The notes: generated from the sequence alone by a model not told the origin. DNA of 64,000 nt from DAIMFL01 sp964372215 (GCA_964372215.1 CAYJQC010000025.1:1-64000); one strand, 5' to 3'; positions 1 through 9,997 are shown, numbered from the stretch's first letter. Program-made: numbers and translations.

Positions 1-113
1 GCCAAAGCGCTGTCGAAATCCCTTGCCCACCGGGGGCCGTCCACACATGAACCACATCACTGCAACCAGTTGGTGCGCCGCCGAGATGCGGAGCCCGGCG
101 ATAGGAGTCGAGC

Positions 114-479
114 ATGAATCCCAACGCTACCAAGTTGAACCGTATCGCGCGGCAAGCAACTGCCGCTACGGTCCTCGGCCTGGGCATGGCTGTGTCCGTT
201 TCTTCTCTCTCCGGTGCCACGGAGAAGCTGGAATGGACGGTGGATCAGGTCAACAACATGTCGTGCAAGGAGTTTCTGGAAACCAAGGAAGTGGCGCGCC
301 CGGGCCTGGTCTACTGGGTCGACGGGTATCGCCATCACGGCAAAGGCGGGACGATCGTGCGTCAGGACTGGTTCGAGTATCCGGTGGACCAGATCGTGAC
401 GGAATGCAAGAGCACGCCTGAGGCCAAGCTGGTCACCGTCGTCGAGGCGCACAGCAACAAGCACCACACCAAGTCGTAA
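114..479 (+). CDS. HdeA/HdeB-like periplasmic protein
   Basis: A 121-residue secreted protein resembling the acid-stress chaperone HdeA. Residues 1 to about 35 form a signal peptide (basic N-terminus, then an Ala/Val/Leu-rich core). The mature part contains two cysteines, C51 in MSCKEFL and C98 in VTECK, spaced as in HdeA, where they form the only disulfide of the small helical fold. HdeA proteins unfold at low pH and bind aggregation-prone periplasmic clients; that role here is inferred from the family. An AGGAG ribosome-binding site lies 7 bases before the ATG. The gene stands alone and is followed by a strong hairpin terminator. Family assignment is fairly sure; a role in acid stress is not shown by the sequence. 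Confidence 0.82.
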   Translation: MNPNATKLNRIARQATAATVLGLGMAVSVSSLSGATEKLEWTVDQVNNMSCKEFLETKEVARPGLVYWVDGYRHHGKGGTIVRQDWFEYPVDQIVTECKSTPEAKLVTVVEAHSNKHHTKS

Positions 480-484
480 ACTCC

Positions 485-530
485 AAGAGCCGGCCGGGAT
501 TCCGCGCGATCACGGCCGGCTCTTCCCTTT
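485..530 (+). terminator. Rho-independent terminator after the hdeA-like gene
   Basis: A perfect 12-bp stem (485-496 with 513-524, core GAGCCGGCCG/CGGCCGGCTC) with a 16-base loop starts 5 bases after the stop codon and runs into TCCCTTT. The pyrimidine tract is short, so efficiency may be moderate. Confidence 0.7.
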
Positions 531-802
531 CGAGCACCGCGCGTCGGATATCGACCCAGGCCAGTTCAACTCCCACCAGGCAGTTGCCGAGACCATGATA
601 GGCTCGGCCGACGGTCGGTTCGCGGCTCGGCGGCGAGCGGCCTTGCTTGCGACACCACAACTCCCGACGATGTCGGACCGGTTTGGATCGGCGCACTCCC
701 CGAAGGCAACGCCTATCTCAACGCGCGACCACGACCATCTACGGTATCGCACTTTGAGGCTAGAACCGGGATCGCCAGTCGGCGCCGCCCCAGGAGATCT
801 CG
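531..802. other. Intergenic stretch without a recognisable gene
   Basis: No supported coding region was seen on either strand; the open frames here lack ribosome-binding sites and resemble no known protein. It presumably carries the promoter of the patatin-like gene, whose AGGAG site sits just before its ATG, but no clear -35/-10 pair was identified. Confidence 0.5.
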
Positions 803-1921
803 ATGAAACCCGATAAGAAAGAAAAGACGGTACTCGTCCTGCAAGGTGGGGGCGCGCTCGGCGCCTATCAGGCGGGCGCTTTCGAGGCGCTGGCAGATGC
901 CGGATACGTGCCCGATTGGATCGCCGGCATCTCGATCGGCGCGCTCAATGCCGCCATCATCGCCGGCAACCCACCCAACCGTCGGGTCGACCAGCTTCGC
1001 GCGTTCTGGGAGCATGTGTCCTCCCTGCTCGTCGCGGAACCCTTCGCGCCCGGCGCGCAGGCGCGCGCCCACTTCAACGACATGAGCGCGGTTTTCGCCG
1101 CCGCGGTGGGAATCCCCGGATTCTACCGGCCGCAGTTTCCCCCTGCCATCGTCATGCCGCCGGGGTCCCCCCAGGCACTCAGCGTCTACGATACCGCTCC
1201 ATTGCAGGAAACGCTGGCCGAGCTGGTCGATTTCGATGCCCTGAATGCGGGAAAGGTGCGTTTGAGTGTCGGCGCGGTCAATATCGCTTCGGGCAACTTC
1301 GCCTATTTCGACACCCGTGACATGAAGCTGGCACCCGAACACATCATGGCCAGCGGTGCGCTGCCACCCGGCTTTCCGCCGGTGGAAATCGACGGCCAGT
1401 TCTATTGGGATGGAGGACTTGTGTCGAACACGCCGCTTCAGTACGTGCTCGAGGGCGGCGGCCCCCGCGAAGACATGTGCATCTTCCAGGTCGACCTCTT
1501 CAGTGCGCGGGGAATGCTGCCGTTGACCCTGATGGATGTCGAACGGCGACAGAAGGAGATCCAGTATTCCAGCCGGACCCGATTGAACACCGACGTCGCC
1601 ACCGAGCTTCAGACCATTCGCAAGGCAGCCCGCCGTCTCTATGGCAAGCTGTCGAAGACTCTGCGCAACGATCCGGACGCGGTGTTCCTGAACGAACGAA
1701 GCAGCGACGCTGCGATTACGATCGTGCATCTGATCTATCGCCAGGCAAGCTACGAGCGGCAATCCAAGGACTATGAATTCTCGCGACTGTCCGTGGAGGA
1801 ACACTGGAATGCCGGTGGCAACGACGTTCGCCGGACGCTGCAACAGCCGGCATGGCGTCGTCGGGGAAAGCCGGCCAACGGCGTCAGTATCTTCGATCTG
1901 ACCCAAGACGGTGGGCGCTGA
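803..1921 (+). CDS. Patatin-like phospholipase family protein
   Basis: A 372-residue patatin-fold lipid acyl hydrolase. The oxyanion-hole loop GGGALG is at residues 15-20. The nucleophile elbow GISIG is at 42-46 with Ser44. The catalytic aspartate is in the DGG motif, Asp203 (YWDGGLVSNTPL). The Ser-Asp dyad is therefore complete. After about residue 215 a C-terminal region follows, as in patatins with an extra DUF3734-type domain. There is no signal peptide, so a cytoplasmic or inner-membrane-associated enzyme is expected; bacterial relatives act on phospholipids or acylglycerols, and the substrate is unknown here. The ATG is preceded by AGGAG. The next sequence downstream is a decayed decarboxylase gene, so no intact operon partner is visible. 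Confidence 0.88.
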   Translation: MKPDKKEKTVLVLQGGGALGAYQAGAFEALADAGYVPDWIAGISIGALNAAIIAGNPPNRRVDQLRAFWEHVSSLLVAEPFAPGAQARAHFNDMSAVFAAAVGIPGFYRPQFPPAIVMPPGSPQALSVYDTAPLQETLAELVDFDALNAGKVRLSVGAVNIASGNFAYFDTRDMKLAPEHIMASGALPPGFPPVEIDGQFYWDGGLVSNTPLQYVLEGGGPREDMCIFQVDLFSARGMLPLTLMDVERRQKEIQYSSRTRLNTDVATELQTIRKAARRLYGKLSKTLRNDPDAVFLNERSSDAAITIVHLIYRQASYERQSKDYEFSRLSVEEHWNAGGNDVRRTLQQPAWRRRGKPANGVSIFDLTQDGGR

Positions 1922-1944
1922 CGACGCGTAAGCCCGCGCCTCGA

Positions 1945-2207
1945 CTGGACATCGACGCGATCAAGGCAAGCGCCTTTGCGATGCCGCTCACCAATCCGCC
2001 CTATCCGCGCGGACCCTACCGCTTCGTCGATCGGGAATACTTCGTGATAACCTATTGAACGGATATCGACGCGATCAGAGCGATCGTGCCTGCGCCGCTC
2101 GAAGTCGACGACCAGATCGTCAAGTTCGAGTTCATCCGGATGCCTGATTCGACGGGGTTCGGCGACTATACCGAATCGGGGCAGGTGATACCGGTCCGCT
2201 TCGCGGG
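1945..2207 (+). pseudogene. Acetoacetate decarboxylase remnant (adc), N-terminal third
   Basis: In one frame the sequence reads as the N-terminal third of acetoacetate decarboxylase: SAFAMPLTNPPYPRGPYRF, REYFVITY, then PAPLEVDDQIVKFEFIRMPD and STGFGDYTESGQVIPV. Three defects show it is dead. The expected ATG is CTG at 1945. A TGA at 2056-2058 interrupts the frame where a CGA arginine codon would fit. Homology stops abruptly near 2207, where a copied piece of a Rieske oxygenase gene begins, removing the catalytic lysine region and the whole C-terminal two thirds. Intact enzymes of about 250 residues convert acetoacetate to acetone and CO2. The good conservation of what remains suggests fairly recent inactivation. 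Confidence 0.85.
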
Positions 2208-2284
2208 GCGGCGCGTGCCGGGAGCGCCGGGAACCAGCCTGGCCGCGAGATGGCGCGCGAAGTCGTGCAGTTCGCGCTCGAGCC
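2208..2284. repeat. 77-bp copy of the Rieske oxygenase gene 3' end
   Basis: This stretch matches 4272-4348 with about 3 mismatches in 77 positions, in the same orientation. On the minus strand both encode the end of the oxygenase (ELHDFAR.LAARLVPGAPG). Here the copy is fused directly to the truncated acetoacetate decarboxylase remnant and lies next to the 3' end of the histidine kinase gene, so the kinase is bracketed by the two copies. Confidence 0.85.
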
Positions 2285-2295
2285 CGCCGGCGCCG

Positions 2296-3984
<1,689 letters not shown>

Positions 3985-4256
3985 GCCGAGGTCCTTTCCC
4001 CCTACCCGAACCAGGGCGGTCGATGGCGACCCCGCGCGGCGAAGCATCCGCAGGTCGGGTCAACCATCAATGCGATCTCTGGTCGCCACCTAGTACACCA
4101 TCCTAACTAACCAGTCTGACTTTATGGACTGTACGCCGCAAGATGTTTGGGAGTTTGCTGCAGGCGTCGCGGCGCCCTCCGCCATCCGACAGGGGCCGCA
4201 ATGCGCTAGCGTGCAGTGAGTTGGGAGTCTGCGGCAGGCGAGTGCGACCGCGCCGC

Positions 4257-5008
4257 CTACTCCGCCGCTCCGCGGCGCGCGCCGGGAGCGCCGGGAACCA
4301 GCCTGGCCGCGAGATAGCGCGCGAAGTCGTGCAGCTCGCGCTCGAGCCAGCTCCAGCGGCCGCTGCGGGCGAGCGGCGCCTGGCAGCCGCGATAGATGCC
4401 CTCGACCACGCCGCGGTCCTCGGCGTTGACCTTGTCGAAGAACGCCACCAGCTCGGCAAGCCACGCCTCGCGCCGGACGCCCAGGCTCGCCAACGCCTCG
4501 GGCGCGATCGCCGCGCCGCAGCGGACCTGGACCTGCTCGACCCCCTCGGGCCGCAGCGACAGGTACCAGAGGTGGTCGGGCGCCAGCACGTACACATGGG
4601 CCGGGAAGATCGTCGGCATCACCGAGGTATGGCGCCAGCTTCCCGCGAGCCTCGTGTTGCCGCCGTGGGCGCGGCCATAGGTGGCGTTCTTGTCCTTGCT
4701 GAAGGTCTGGTAGCTGAAGCCGTCATGGACCCTTTCCGGGAACTCGGTCTCCTCTACCGGGCATCAGGCGCCGACGGTGGCGCGGTGGGCGACCGGCAGG
4801 TGGTAGCTCTCCATGAAGTTCTCGGCCAGCAACTTCCAGTTGGTGTCCCAGAGGTGGTCCTGGCGCACGACCGGCACGTAGCCGGCCATGTCGTGGGCCT
4901 CGACCATCGGCAGCAGCGCCGCCATGCCCGGGCAGACCCAGTCGCGGGCAAAGATCGCCGCCTGTTCCAGCGCGTGGATCTCGGGCGCGCAGTAGAACCC
5001 CGGCGGCG
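4257..5008 (-). pseudogene. Rieske-type aromatic-ring-hydroxylating oxygenase alpha subunit, degenerate
   Basis: One minus-strand frame reads as the two ends of a Rieske oxygenase alpha subunit. It starts FYCAPEIHALEQAAIFARDW, then jumps to RQDHLWDTNWKLLAENFMES with YHLPVAH, the start of the catalytic domain, whose His pair is retained. The whole [2Fe-2S] Rieske segment (CXH...CXXH) that should lie between is missing. An in-frame TGA at about 4767 interrupts the protein after HRATVGA, and downstream the frame continues intact (ETEFPERVHDGFSYQTF, SVMPTIFPAHVYVLAPDHLW) to the C-terminus. Without a Rieske cluster and with a stop codon it cannot make an active enzyme. The original substrate cannot be told. 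Confidence 0.85.
4272..4348. repeat. Parental copy of the 77-bp duplication
   Basis: This belongs to the 3' end of the degenerate Rieske oxygenase gene and matches 2208-2284 in direct orientation with about 96 percent identity. The two copies flank the hybrid histidine kinase. Confidence 0.85.
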
Positions 5009-5196
5009 CCGAACGGCGTGGCGGCGATCGCCGCCAGGGCATCCAGAGATCCCCGCGTTGCCGACGAGTTTTCGGCCACGGTCGAGCCTCCGCAGATCGA
5101 GCCGGGCACGGACCCGGCGTTCCTCATTCGAGGCGGCGTGCGGGCGGAGCGCAACGGGATTCGCGTCCGGGCCGGGGACAAGCGGCGAGGCGCCCC

Positions 5197-6177
5197 TCAG
5201 GCATGCCCGGGGCCGCTGCCGGTCGATCGTCCCGCCGCGGGCACGCCCAGCCCCATGATGAAGCTGTCCTTCGGCACCAGGGCGTGGGTGATGGTCCACA
5301 GGATATAGCCGTCCTCGGGCGCCGTGACCTCGGCGATGGCCTCGCCGTAGGTGTTTTCCGCCACGGCGACCACGGTGCCCTTGGACACCCTGGTCCCGGC
5401 CTCGACGCGATAGCGATAGAGGGCGTCGGCCGGCGCCGGCATCCAGACGTAGCGATCGATGAGCACCGGTTCGCGCCGCTTCGGCGGCGCCGCGGCGGTC
5501 ATGCCCAGGGCCTGCGCGATCCGCAGGACGCCTTCGAGGTGGAAGATGACGTTCGCCTCCTCGATCAGCCCGACCCGACCGGCCTCGGCGAACGCCGCGT
5601 GCTGCCGCCGCGTGGCGCGGCCGGTGCAGCTCCGGCCCGGCTGGGCGAGGTGGGAGGGATCGAGCAGCACCACCAGTTCCGAATCGTAGCACGTCGCAAA
5701 CTGGAGGTTGCGCTCATCGAACGTCGGATCGCCGATCTGCTGCGCCACCGTGAAGTGCGAGACGTTCTCGCAGAGGTCGCCGCCATGCATGTCCACGAAG
5801 CAATCGGCGTCGCCCGCCCAGTCGTTCAGAAGCGCCCATGCCACCGCCTCGGCGAAGCTGCCGTCGGGCCGCCCGGGAAAGGAGAAGTTGATGTTCTTGT
5901 CGTCCAGCGGGCAGACGTACTGCGATCTTACGGGGACCCCGGGCAGATTCACGATCGGGATGATCGACACCCTGCCCTTCAGTGTGCCGGGGTCGAAGGC
6001 CCGCTGCAGCCGGATCGACGCCTCGATGCTGGAGGTCTCGTTGACGTGAATTCCAGCGACGATCGCCAGGCGCGGCCCGGGAGCCTGTCCCACGATCTCG
6101 ACCGACGGCCAGCGCCAACCGGAGAGAGCCGCGTAGGGGAAGTTCAACTCCTGCGTATAAATTCCTGGCTCAGGCAT
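5197..6177 (-). CDS. Succinylglutamate desuccinylase/aspartoacylase-family (M14) deacylase, possibly DoeB-like
   Basis: A 326-residue zinc-dependent deacylase of the AstE/ASPA branch of the carboxypeptidase A (M14) fold. The first zinc site is HVNE in VAGIHVNETSSIEA, where GxHGDE is usual; the third ligand is the histidine of VDMHGGD. The C-terminal beta-domain typical of the family follows. The ATG at 6177 is chosen because GAGGGG precedes it at 5 bases; a GTG at 6240 is also open but would overlap the ehuB promoter. It is divergent from an ectoine-type importer. In ectoine users a protein of this family, DoeB/EutE, removes acetyl from N-acetyl-diaminobutyrate. That role is attractive but inferred only from position. 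Confidence 0.72.
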   Translation of the reverse strand: MPEPGIYTQELNFPYAALSGWRWPSVEIVGQAPGPRLAIVAGIHVNETSSIEASIRLQRAFDPGTLKGRVSIIPIVNLPGVPVRSQYVCPLDDKNINFSFPGRPDGSFAEAVAWALLNDWAGDADCFVDMHGGDLCENVSHFTVAQQIGDPTFDERNLQFATCYDSELVVLLDPSHLAQPGRSCTGRATRRQHAAFAEAGRVGLIEEANVIFHLEGVLRIAQALGMTAAAPPKRREPVLIDRYVWMPAPADALYRYRVEAGTRVSKGTVVAVAENTYGEAIAEVTAPEDGYILWTITHALVPKDSFIMGLGVPAAGRSTGSGPGHA

Positions 6178-6196
6178 TTCCGCCCCTCTGGTTTCG

Positions 6197-6225
6197 TTGA
6201 CACCGGGGTGAACAAGCTCTTTGAT
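6197..6225 (+). promoter_or_regulatory. Candidate sigma-70 promoter of ehuB
   Basis: TTGACA (6197-6202), a 17-base spacer and TTTGAT (6220-6225) give a consensus -35 and a 4/6 -10. Transcription would start near 6233, about 35 bases before the ehuB ATG. Confidence 0.5.
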
Positions 6226-6267
6226 TTCATCCTGGCTCACAATCTCCGTATAGCGGGAGTGGGGAAC

Positions 6268-7155
6268 ATGTCGATCATCTATGCAGGCCTGCCTCGCCGA
6301 CGCTTTCTCGCCGCCAGCGTGGCGCTGGTCGGCGCCTCTGCCTTGCCGTCGATCGCGCGCGCCGAGACCACCCTAGAGCGCATCAAGAGCACCGGTTCCG
6401 TCTCGGTCGGCATCGCCAACGAGAAGCCCTATGGCTTCGTCGAGACCGACGGCCGCCTGGTCGGCGCGGTACCGGATGTGATCGCCGCCGCGCTCGAGCC
6501 TTACGGCCTCAAGCAGATGAAGGCCGAGATCGTCGAGTTCAACGCGCTCATCCCCGGAATCAACGCCGATCGCTTCGACATCATCGGCGCCGGTATGTAT
6601 ATCCGACCGGCCCGGTGCGAGGCGATCGCCTTCACCCGCGCCGTGACCCGCGCCGGCTACGGCTTCGCCGCCCTCAAGGGCAACCCCAAGGCGGTGCACA
6701 GCCTGGCCGATGTCGCGGCCCATGCCGACGCCGTCATCGGCACCCAGAACGGTTCCGCCCAGGTCGAGGAGCTTGCCAAGGCCGGCGTGCCCGAGGACCG
6801 GGTGGTGCTGTTCTCCAACGCAACCGAGGCCTTTGCCGGCATGAAGGCGGCGCGGGTCGACGTCATCTTCTTCCCCGGCCTCGAGCTGGGCGACCTCTTG
6901 AAGACCGTGAACGATCCTGCGGTCGAGCGCGTCGAGCCGTTCAATCAGGTTCTCGACGACAAGGGCGAGCCCGAGTACGGCTACTCCGCGCTCGGCCTGC
7001 GCAAGACCGACACCGAACTCAAGGCCGTGCTCGACAGCGAGATCGGGAAGATGCTCGCCTCCGGGCGCCTGTTGGAGATCATCGCCCAATACGGCTACGG
7101 CAAGGACGAGCTGCCGACGCCGGAGGACACCGCCGAGAACCTGTGCCAGGCCTGA
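6268..7155 (+). CDS. ehuB: Ectoine/hydroxyectoine-type ABC transporter substrate-binding protein
   Basis: A 295-residue periplasmic binding protein of the amino-acid (family 3) type, closest in character to EhuB. Residues 10-32 form an export signal with a twin-arginine-like start (RRRFLA) and an ARA cleavage site. Typical segments follow: LERIKSTGSVSVGIANEKPY at the mature N-terminus, the hinge region IIGAGMYIRPARCEAIAFT, and a C-terminal helix. EhuB binds ectoine and hydroxyectoine and delivers them to EhuCD for uptake as osmoprotectant or carbon and nitrogen source. A GGAG sequence precedes the ATG. It heads ehuBCD; the assignment rests on overall resemblance plus gene order. Confidence 0.82.
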   Translation: MSIIYAGLPRRRFLAASVALVGASALPSIARAETTLERIKSTGSVSVGIANEKPYGFVETDGRLVGAVPDVIAAALEPYGLKQMKAEIVEFNALIPGINADRFDIIGAGMYIRPARCEAIAFTRAVTRAGYGFAALKGNPKAVHSLADVAAHADAVIGTQNGSAQVEELAKAGVPEDRVVLFSNATEAFAGMKAARVDVIFFPGLELGDLLKTVNDPAVERVEPFNQVLDDKGEPEYGYSALGLRKTDTELKAVLDSEIGKMLASGRLLEIIAQYGYGKDELPTPEDTAENLCQA

Positions 7156-7197
7156 TCGCTCCACGCTAGGTTTGGGACTCTGCCGCCGTTCGACCTG

Positions 7198-7821
7198 TTG
7201 CCGCAGCTCCTCCGAGGAGCTGCGGTAACGCTCCAGGTAACGCTCCTCAGCGCCGCGATCGCGCTGGTCCTGTCGTTCGTCGTGGCCTTCGCGCGCGCCG
7301 CGCCGTGGCGGCCGGTGCGCTGGGTGGCGGCCGGCTATGTCGAGGTGCTGCGCGGCACCTCGGCGATCGTCCAGCTGTTCTATCTGTTCTTCATCCTCCC
7401 CGCGTTCGGCATCTCGCTGGGCGCGACCACGACCGCCGTGCTGGGCCTGGCGATGAACATGTCGGCCTATGGCTCGGAGGTCGTCCGCGCGGGCCTCGCC
7501 TCGGTCGATCGCGGCCAGCACGAGGCTGCCGCCGCGCTCGGCCTCGACCGGCTGCACAGCTATCGCCTGGTGATCGTCCCGCAGGCGATCGTGATCATGC
7601 TGCCGTCGTTCGGCAATCTGCTGATCGAGCTGGTCAAGGCGACCTCCCTGGTCTCGCTGATCACCCTGACCGACCTCACCTTCTCGGGCCGGCAGATGGT
7701 GGTGACCACCGGCCGCAGCGTCGAGGTCTGGGGGCTGGTCCTGCTGATCTACTTCGCCATGGCCTATCCGCTGACCAAGCTCGTGCACCTCGCCGAGCAG
7801 CGCGCGGCGCGCTTCAAGTGA
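7198..7821 (+). CDS. ehuC: Ectoine-type ABC transporter permease EhuC
   Basis: A 207-residue inner-membrane permease of the His/Glu/Gln/Arg family. It has about five membrane helices and the ABC-interaction (EAA) loop EVVRAGLASVDRGQHEAAAA. With EhuD it should form the translocation channel. The start is uncertain: there is no ATG or GTG before the first conserved residues, so TTG at 7198 (LLPQLLRGAAVTLQVTL) is used. The frame stays open a little further upstream with plausible residues (FGTLPPFD), hinting at a lost or unusual start. The 42-base gap after ehuB and 6-base gap before ehuD indicate co-transcription. Confidence 0.8.
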   Translation: MPQLLRGAAVTLQVTLLSAAIALVLSFVVAFARAAPWRPVRWVAAGYVEVLRGTSAIVQLFYLFFILPAFGISLGATTTAVLGLAMNMSAYGSEVVRAGLASVDRGQHEAAAALGLDRLHSYRLVIVPQAIVIMLPSFGNLLIELVKATSLVSLITLTDLTFSGRQMVVTTGRSVEVWGLVLLIYFAMAYPLTKLVHLAEQRAARFK

Positions 7822-7827
7822 GGCCCC

Positions 7828-8484
7828 ATGTTTGATCTCGAGTTCGCCGCCAGCATCATGCCGGCGATGATGCGCGGCCTCTGGGTCACCGTCATCGCGA
7901 CCATCGGCGGCTTCCTGCTGGCGCTCGCCGTCGGCACGGTGATCGAGGCCGGGCGCCGCTCGCCGCTCCGGGCGCTGCGCCTGTTCTGCCGGGGCTATGT
8001 CGCGTTCATGCGCTGCACGCCGCTGCTGGTGCAGCTCTACTTCGTGTTCTATGTCCTGCCCGCCTACGGCATCCGCTTCGGCGCCCTGACCACCGGCATC
8101 ATCTGCCTGGGCATGCATGTCGGCGCCTACATCGCCGAGGCCTACCGGGCAGGCATCGACGCCGTGCCCGAGGGCCAATGGGACGCCGCCCACGCGCTCG
8201 GCATGCCCAACCGGATCATCTGGCTGAAGGTGGTGGTGCCCCAGGCGATTCCGCCCATGCTGCCGCCGCTCGGCAATTTCCTGATCGGGCTGTTCAAGGA
8301 AACCCCGCTATTGGCGGCGATCACCGTGATCGACCTGTTCGGCGCGGCCAATGCCGTCGCCGGCCGGACCTTCAGGTACAACGAGCCCTATACCCTGGCG
8401 GCCCTGATCCTGCTGGCGGTCAGCCTGGTCGCGGCCTACGGCGTGAGAAGGCTGGAGCGGCGCTACGCGAAGCCGAAGCGCTAA
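7828..8484 (+). CDS. ehuD: Ectoine-type ABC transporter permease EhuD
   Basis: A 218-residue second permease of the importer, paralogous to EhuC, with about five membrane helices and the EAA loop EAYRAGIDAVPEGQWDAAHA. It starts at ATG 6 bases after ehuC. The operon normally also has ehuA for the ATPase, but none is found nearby, so the ATPase must come from elsewhere or the system may be impaired. The last roughly 215 bases of this gene occur again, about 90 percent identical, at 9698-9914. Confidence 0.82.
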   Translation: MFDLEFAASIMPAMMRGLWVTVIATIGGFLLALAVGTVIEAGRRSPLRALRLFCRGYVAFMRCTPLLVQLYFVFYVLPAYGIRFGALTTGIICLGMHVGAYIAEAYRAGIDAVPEGQWDAAHALGMPNRIIWLKVVVPQAIPPMLPPLGNFLIGLFKETPLLAAITVIDLFGAANAVAGRTFRYNEPYTLAALILLAVSLVAAYGVRRLERRYAKPKR

Positions 8485-8529
8485 ACCCGGGATTTTTCCG
8501 TCACATCGTGGGTCTGGGTGCCGGGCGCG

Positions 8530-8550
8530 ACACGGTCGGACCGACCGTGT
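8530..8550. terminator. Palindromic hairpin between convergent genes
   Basis: A perfect 10-bp inverted repeat (ACACGGTCGG/CCGACCGTGT) with a single central base lies 45 bases after ehuD and before the 3' end of the converging ion-channel gene. There is no T tract, so it is only a possible terminator. Confidence 0.4.
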
Positions 8551-8608
8551 GACTCATGTCCCAAGGCAGTCGCCGCCACGACATCGGACCGGCGGGCCGC
8601 GGCCGATG

Positions 8609-9073
8609 TCAACGGCGCCCCTTACTCCGGCGCTCGCGCGCCTTGGACGTCACATCTTGAATGAGGACAAACAGGAACGAGCCGGACCAGGCCAGCAGCA
8701 TGAGACCGTTCAACGGCTCTATGCTGGCGATCACACGAAGTTGCCCCGTCGGCAGAATGTCTCCATAGCCAAGAGTCGAGTAGGTCTCTGCGGCAAAGTA
8801 GAAGAAGTCGAGACTTGTTACCGCCCGTTCGCCCACGAGTGAACCAAGCTGCAGGAAGCCGGAGCCAGCGCCATAGATGAACGCATAGAGCGCGATCTCG
8901 GCGACATGAATGGCGATGACACCGCCCAGGAGAGAAATCACCGTTGCGTAGCTTGCGCGGGCACTCCTGCCGACAACCCCCGCGAGGAAGCGCAGAGCCT
9001 CGAAATGAAACAGCGTGGTCGCCACAATCATCAAGGCCGCGATCAGAATGGCGCCTATCAAACGAAAATCCAT
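8609..9073 (-). CDS. Two-TM potassium-channel-type ion channel protein
   Basis: A 154-residue protein with membrane helices at about residues 3-22 and 42-66, a pore loop at 88-105 and a final helix at 118-139. The pore loop ends in TLGYGD (100-105), the selectivity-filter signature of the Ion_trans_2 potassium channel family. No cytoplasmic gating (RCK or cyclic-nucleotide) domain follows; the tail is short and basic. It would conduct K+ across the inner membrane as a tetramer. It lies inside the segment that separates ehuD from the second copy of the ehuD end, so it may have come in with that rearrangement. Neighbours give no physiological clue. Confidence 0.82.
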   Translation of the reverse strand: MDFRLIGAILIAALMIVATTLFHFEALRFLAGVVGRSARASYATVISLLGGVIAIHVAEIALYAFIYGAGSGFLQLGSLVGERAVTSLDFFYFAAETYSTLGYGDILPTGQLRVIASIEPLNGLMLLAWSGSFLFVLIQDVTSKARERRSKGRR

Positions 9074-9458
9074 CTCACTTCTTTCCGTAGCGGCGAGGTT
9101 TTCACCCCCAACATTCTAGCCTCTCCCTTGCGAGACGGTCTGCCTCGAGGATGTGAGCGAAGCATGGCTTGCAAGAGGCGGCTCTGTCGAAATGCAGCAA
9201 CGCAAGGAATTCAGATTGGCCTCTTCACCGCAGCGGTGAATGCTGATGATCGCGAGAAGCATCGTTGGGGGAGTCGTGAAAACCGACGCGGCGCACCGAC
9301 CGGCAATTCAAACTCCATGTTGCATTTACGCTTCAATCGAACGCCTTGTTTGCACACACGAGAGGGGGAATCGAGACGTCGCCATGGACTTTGACCGGGA
9401 ACCGGATCCAGCGTCGACCCTGGGACTGTCGTTCCTCCAATGAATCCCGGACGAGTCG
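9074..9458. other. Non-coding stretch upstream of the ion channel gene
   Basis: No gene could be supported on either strand. The base composition is less GC-rich than the neighbouring genes, which fits an inserted or decaying segment; the promoter of the minus-strand ion channel should be near 9074-9150. Confidence 0.5.
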
Positions 9459-9647
9459 ATGGCACCCATCTTCAACGACCTGTTCTTCAACCTCCAACGA
9501 GGATGGCAGCTGCCATCCTGGCTGATGCTGTCGCTCAGCGTCGGTACTGCATCGCTCGGGCTGTCCGAGGACTCGGCGCCCACGGTACTCGGCGCCATGA
9601 TTGTGGCGCCTCTTGGGCAGCCCATCTTTGCGATGGGGGTGGTCTGA
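9459..9647 (+). pseudogene. DUF389 membrane protein fragment
   Basis: A 62-codon frame contains SEDSAPTVLGAMIVAPLGQP, which matches the conserved helix of DUF389 (TIGR00341-type) membrane proteins, where the consensus is close to S.AVVIGAMLIAPLMGP. Family members are over 300 residues long, so only about one helix pair is left and a TGA ends it. It is a gene relic rather than a functional small protein, although the short frame itself is undamaged. Confidence 0.6.
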
Positions 9648-9697
9648 ACCACAACATGCATCCTGCCATTGGAAGGGTCCGTCGAGCATTTGAGCCT

Positions 9698-9914
9698 GCT
9701 TGGCGATTTGCCGACCGGGCTGTTCAAGGAAGCCCCGCTGTTGGCGGCGATCACCGAGATCGACCTGTTCGGCGCGGCCAACGCCGTGGCCGGTCGGGCC
9801 TTCAAGTACGACGAGCCCTATGCCCTGGCGACGCTGATCCTGCTGGCGGCCAGCCTGGTCGCGGCCTACGGCGTGAGAAGGCTCGAGCGGCGCTACGCGA
9901 AGCCGAAGCGCTAA
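9698..9914 (+). pseudogene. Second copy of the ehuD 3' end
   Basis: The frame encodes GLFKEAPLLAAITEIDLFGA and continues to ERRYAKPKR then stop, nearly the same as the EhuD C-terminus encoded at 8268-8484; DNA identity is about 90 percent. Similarity fades slowly after the stop codon, suggesting that the two copies once shared flanking DNA. There is no start codon context and only the last third of the permease, so it is a non-functional fragment. Differences are spread over codon positions, so the duplication is not brand new. Confidence 0.85.
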
Positions 9915-9997
9915 GCCGCCTGGCTTCGCCGTCGCGCCGTGGATCTGGTCGCCGAGCGCGACCATGCCGGCTCCTGCACGGGGTACGGATATGGCGT

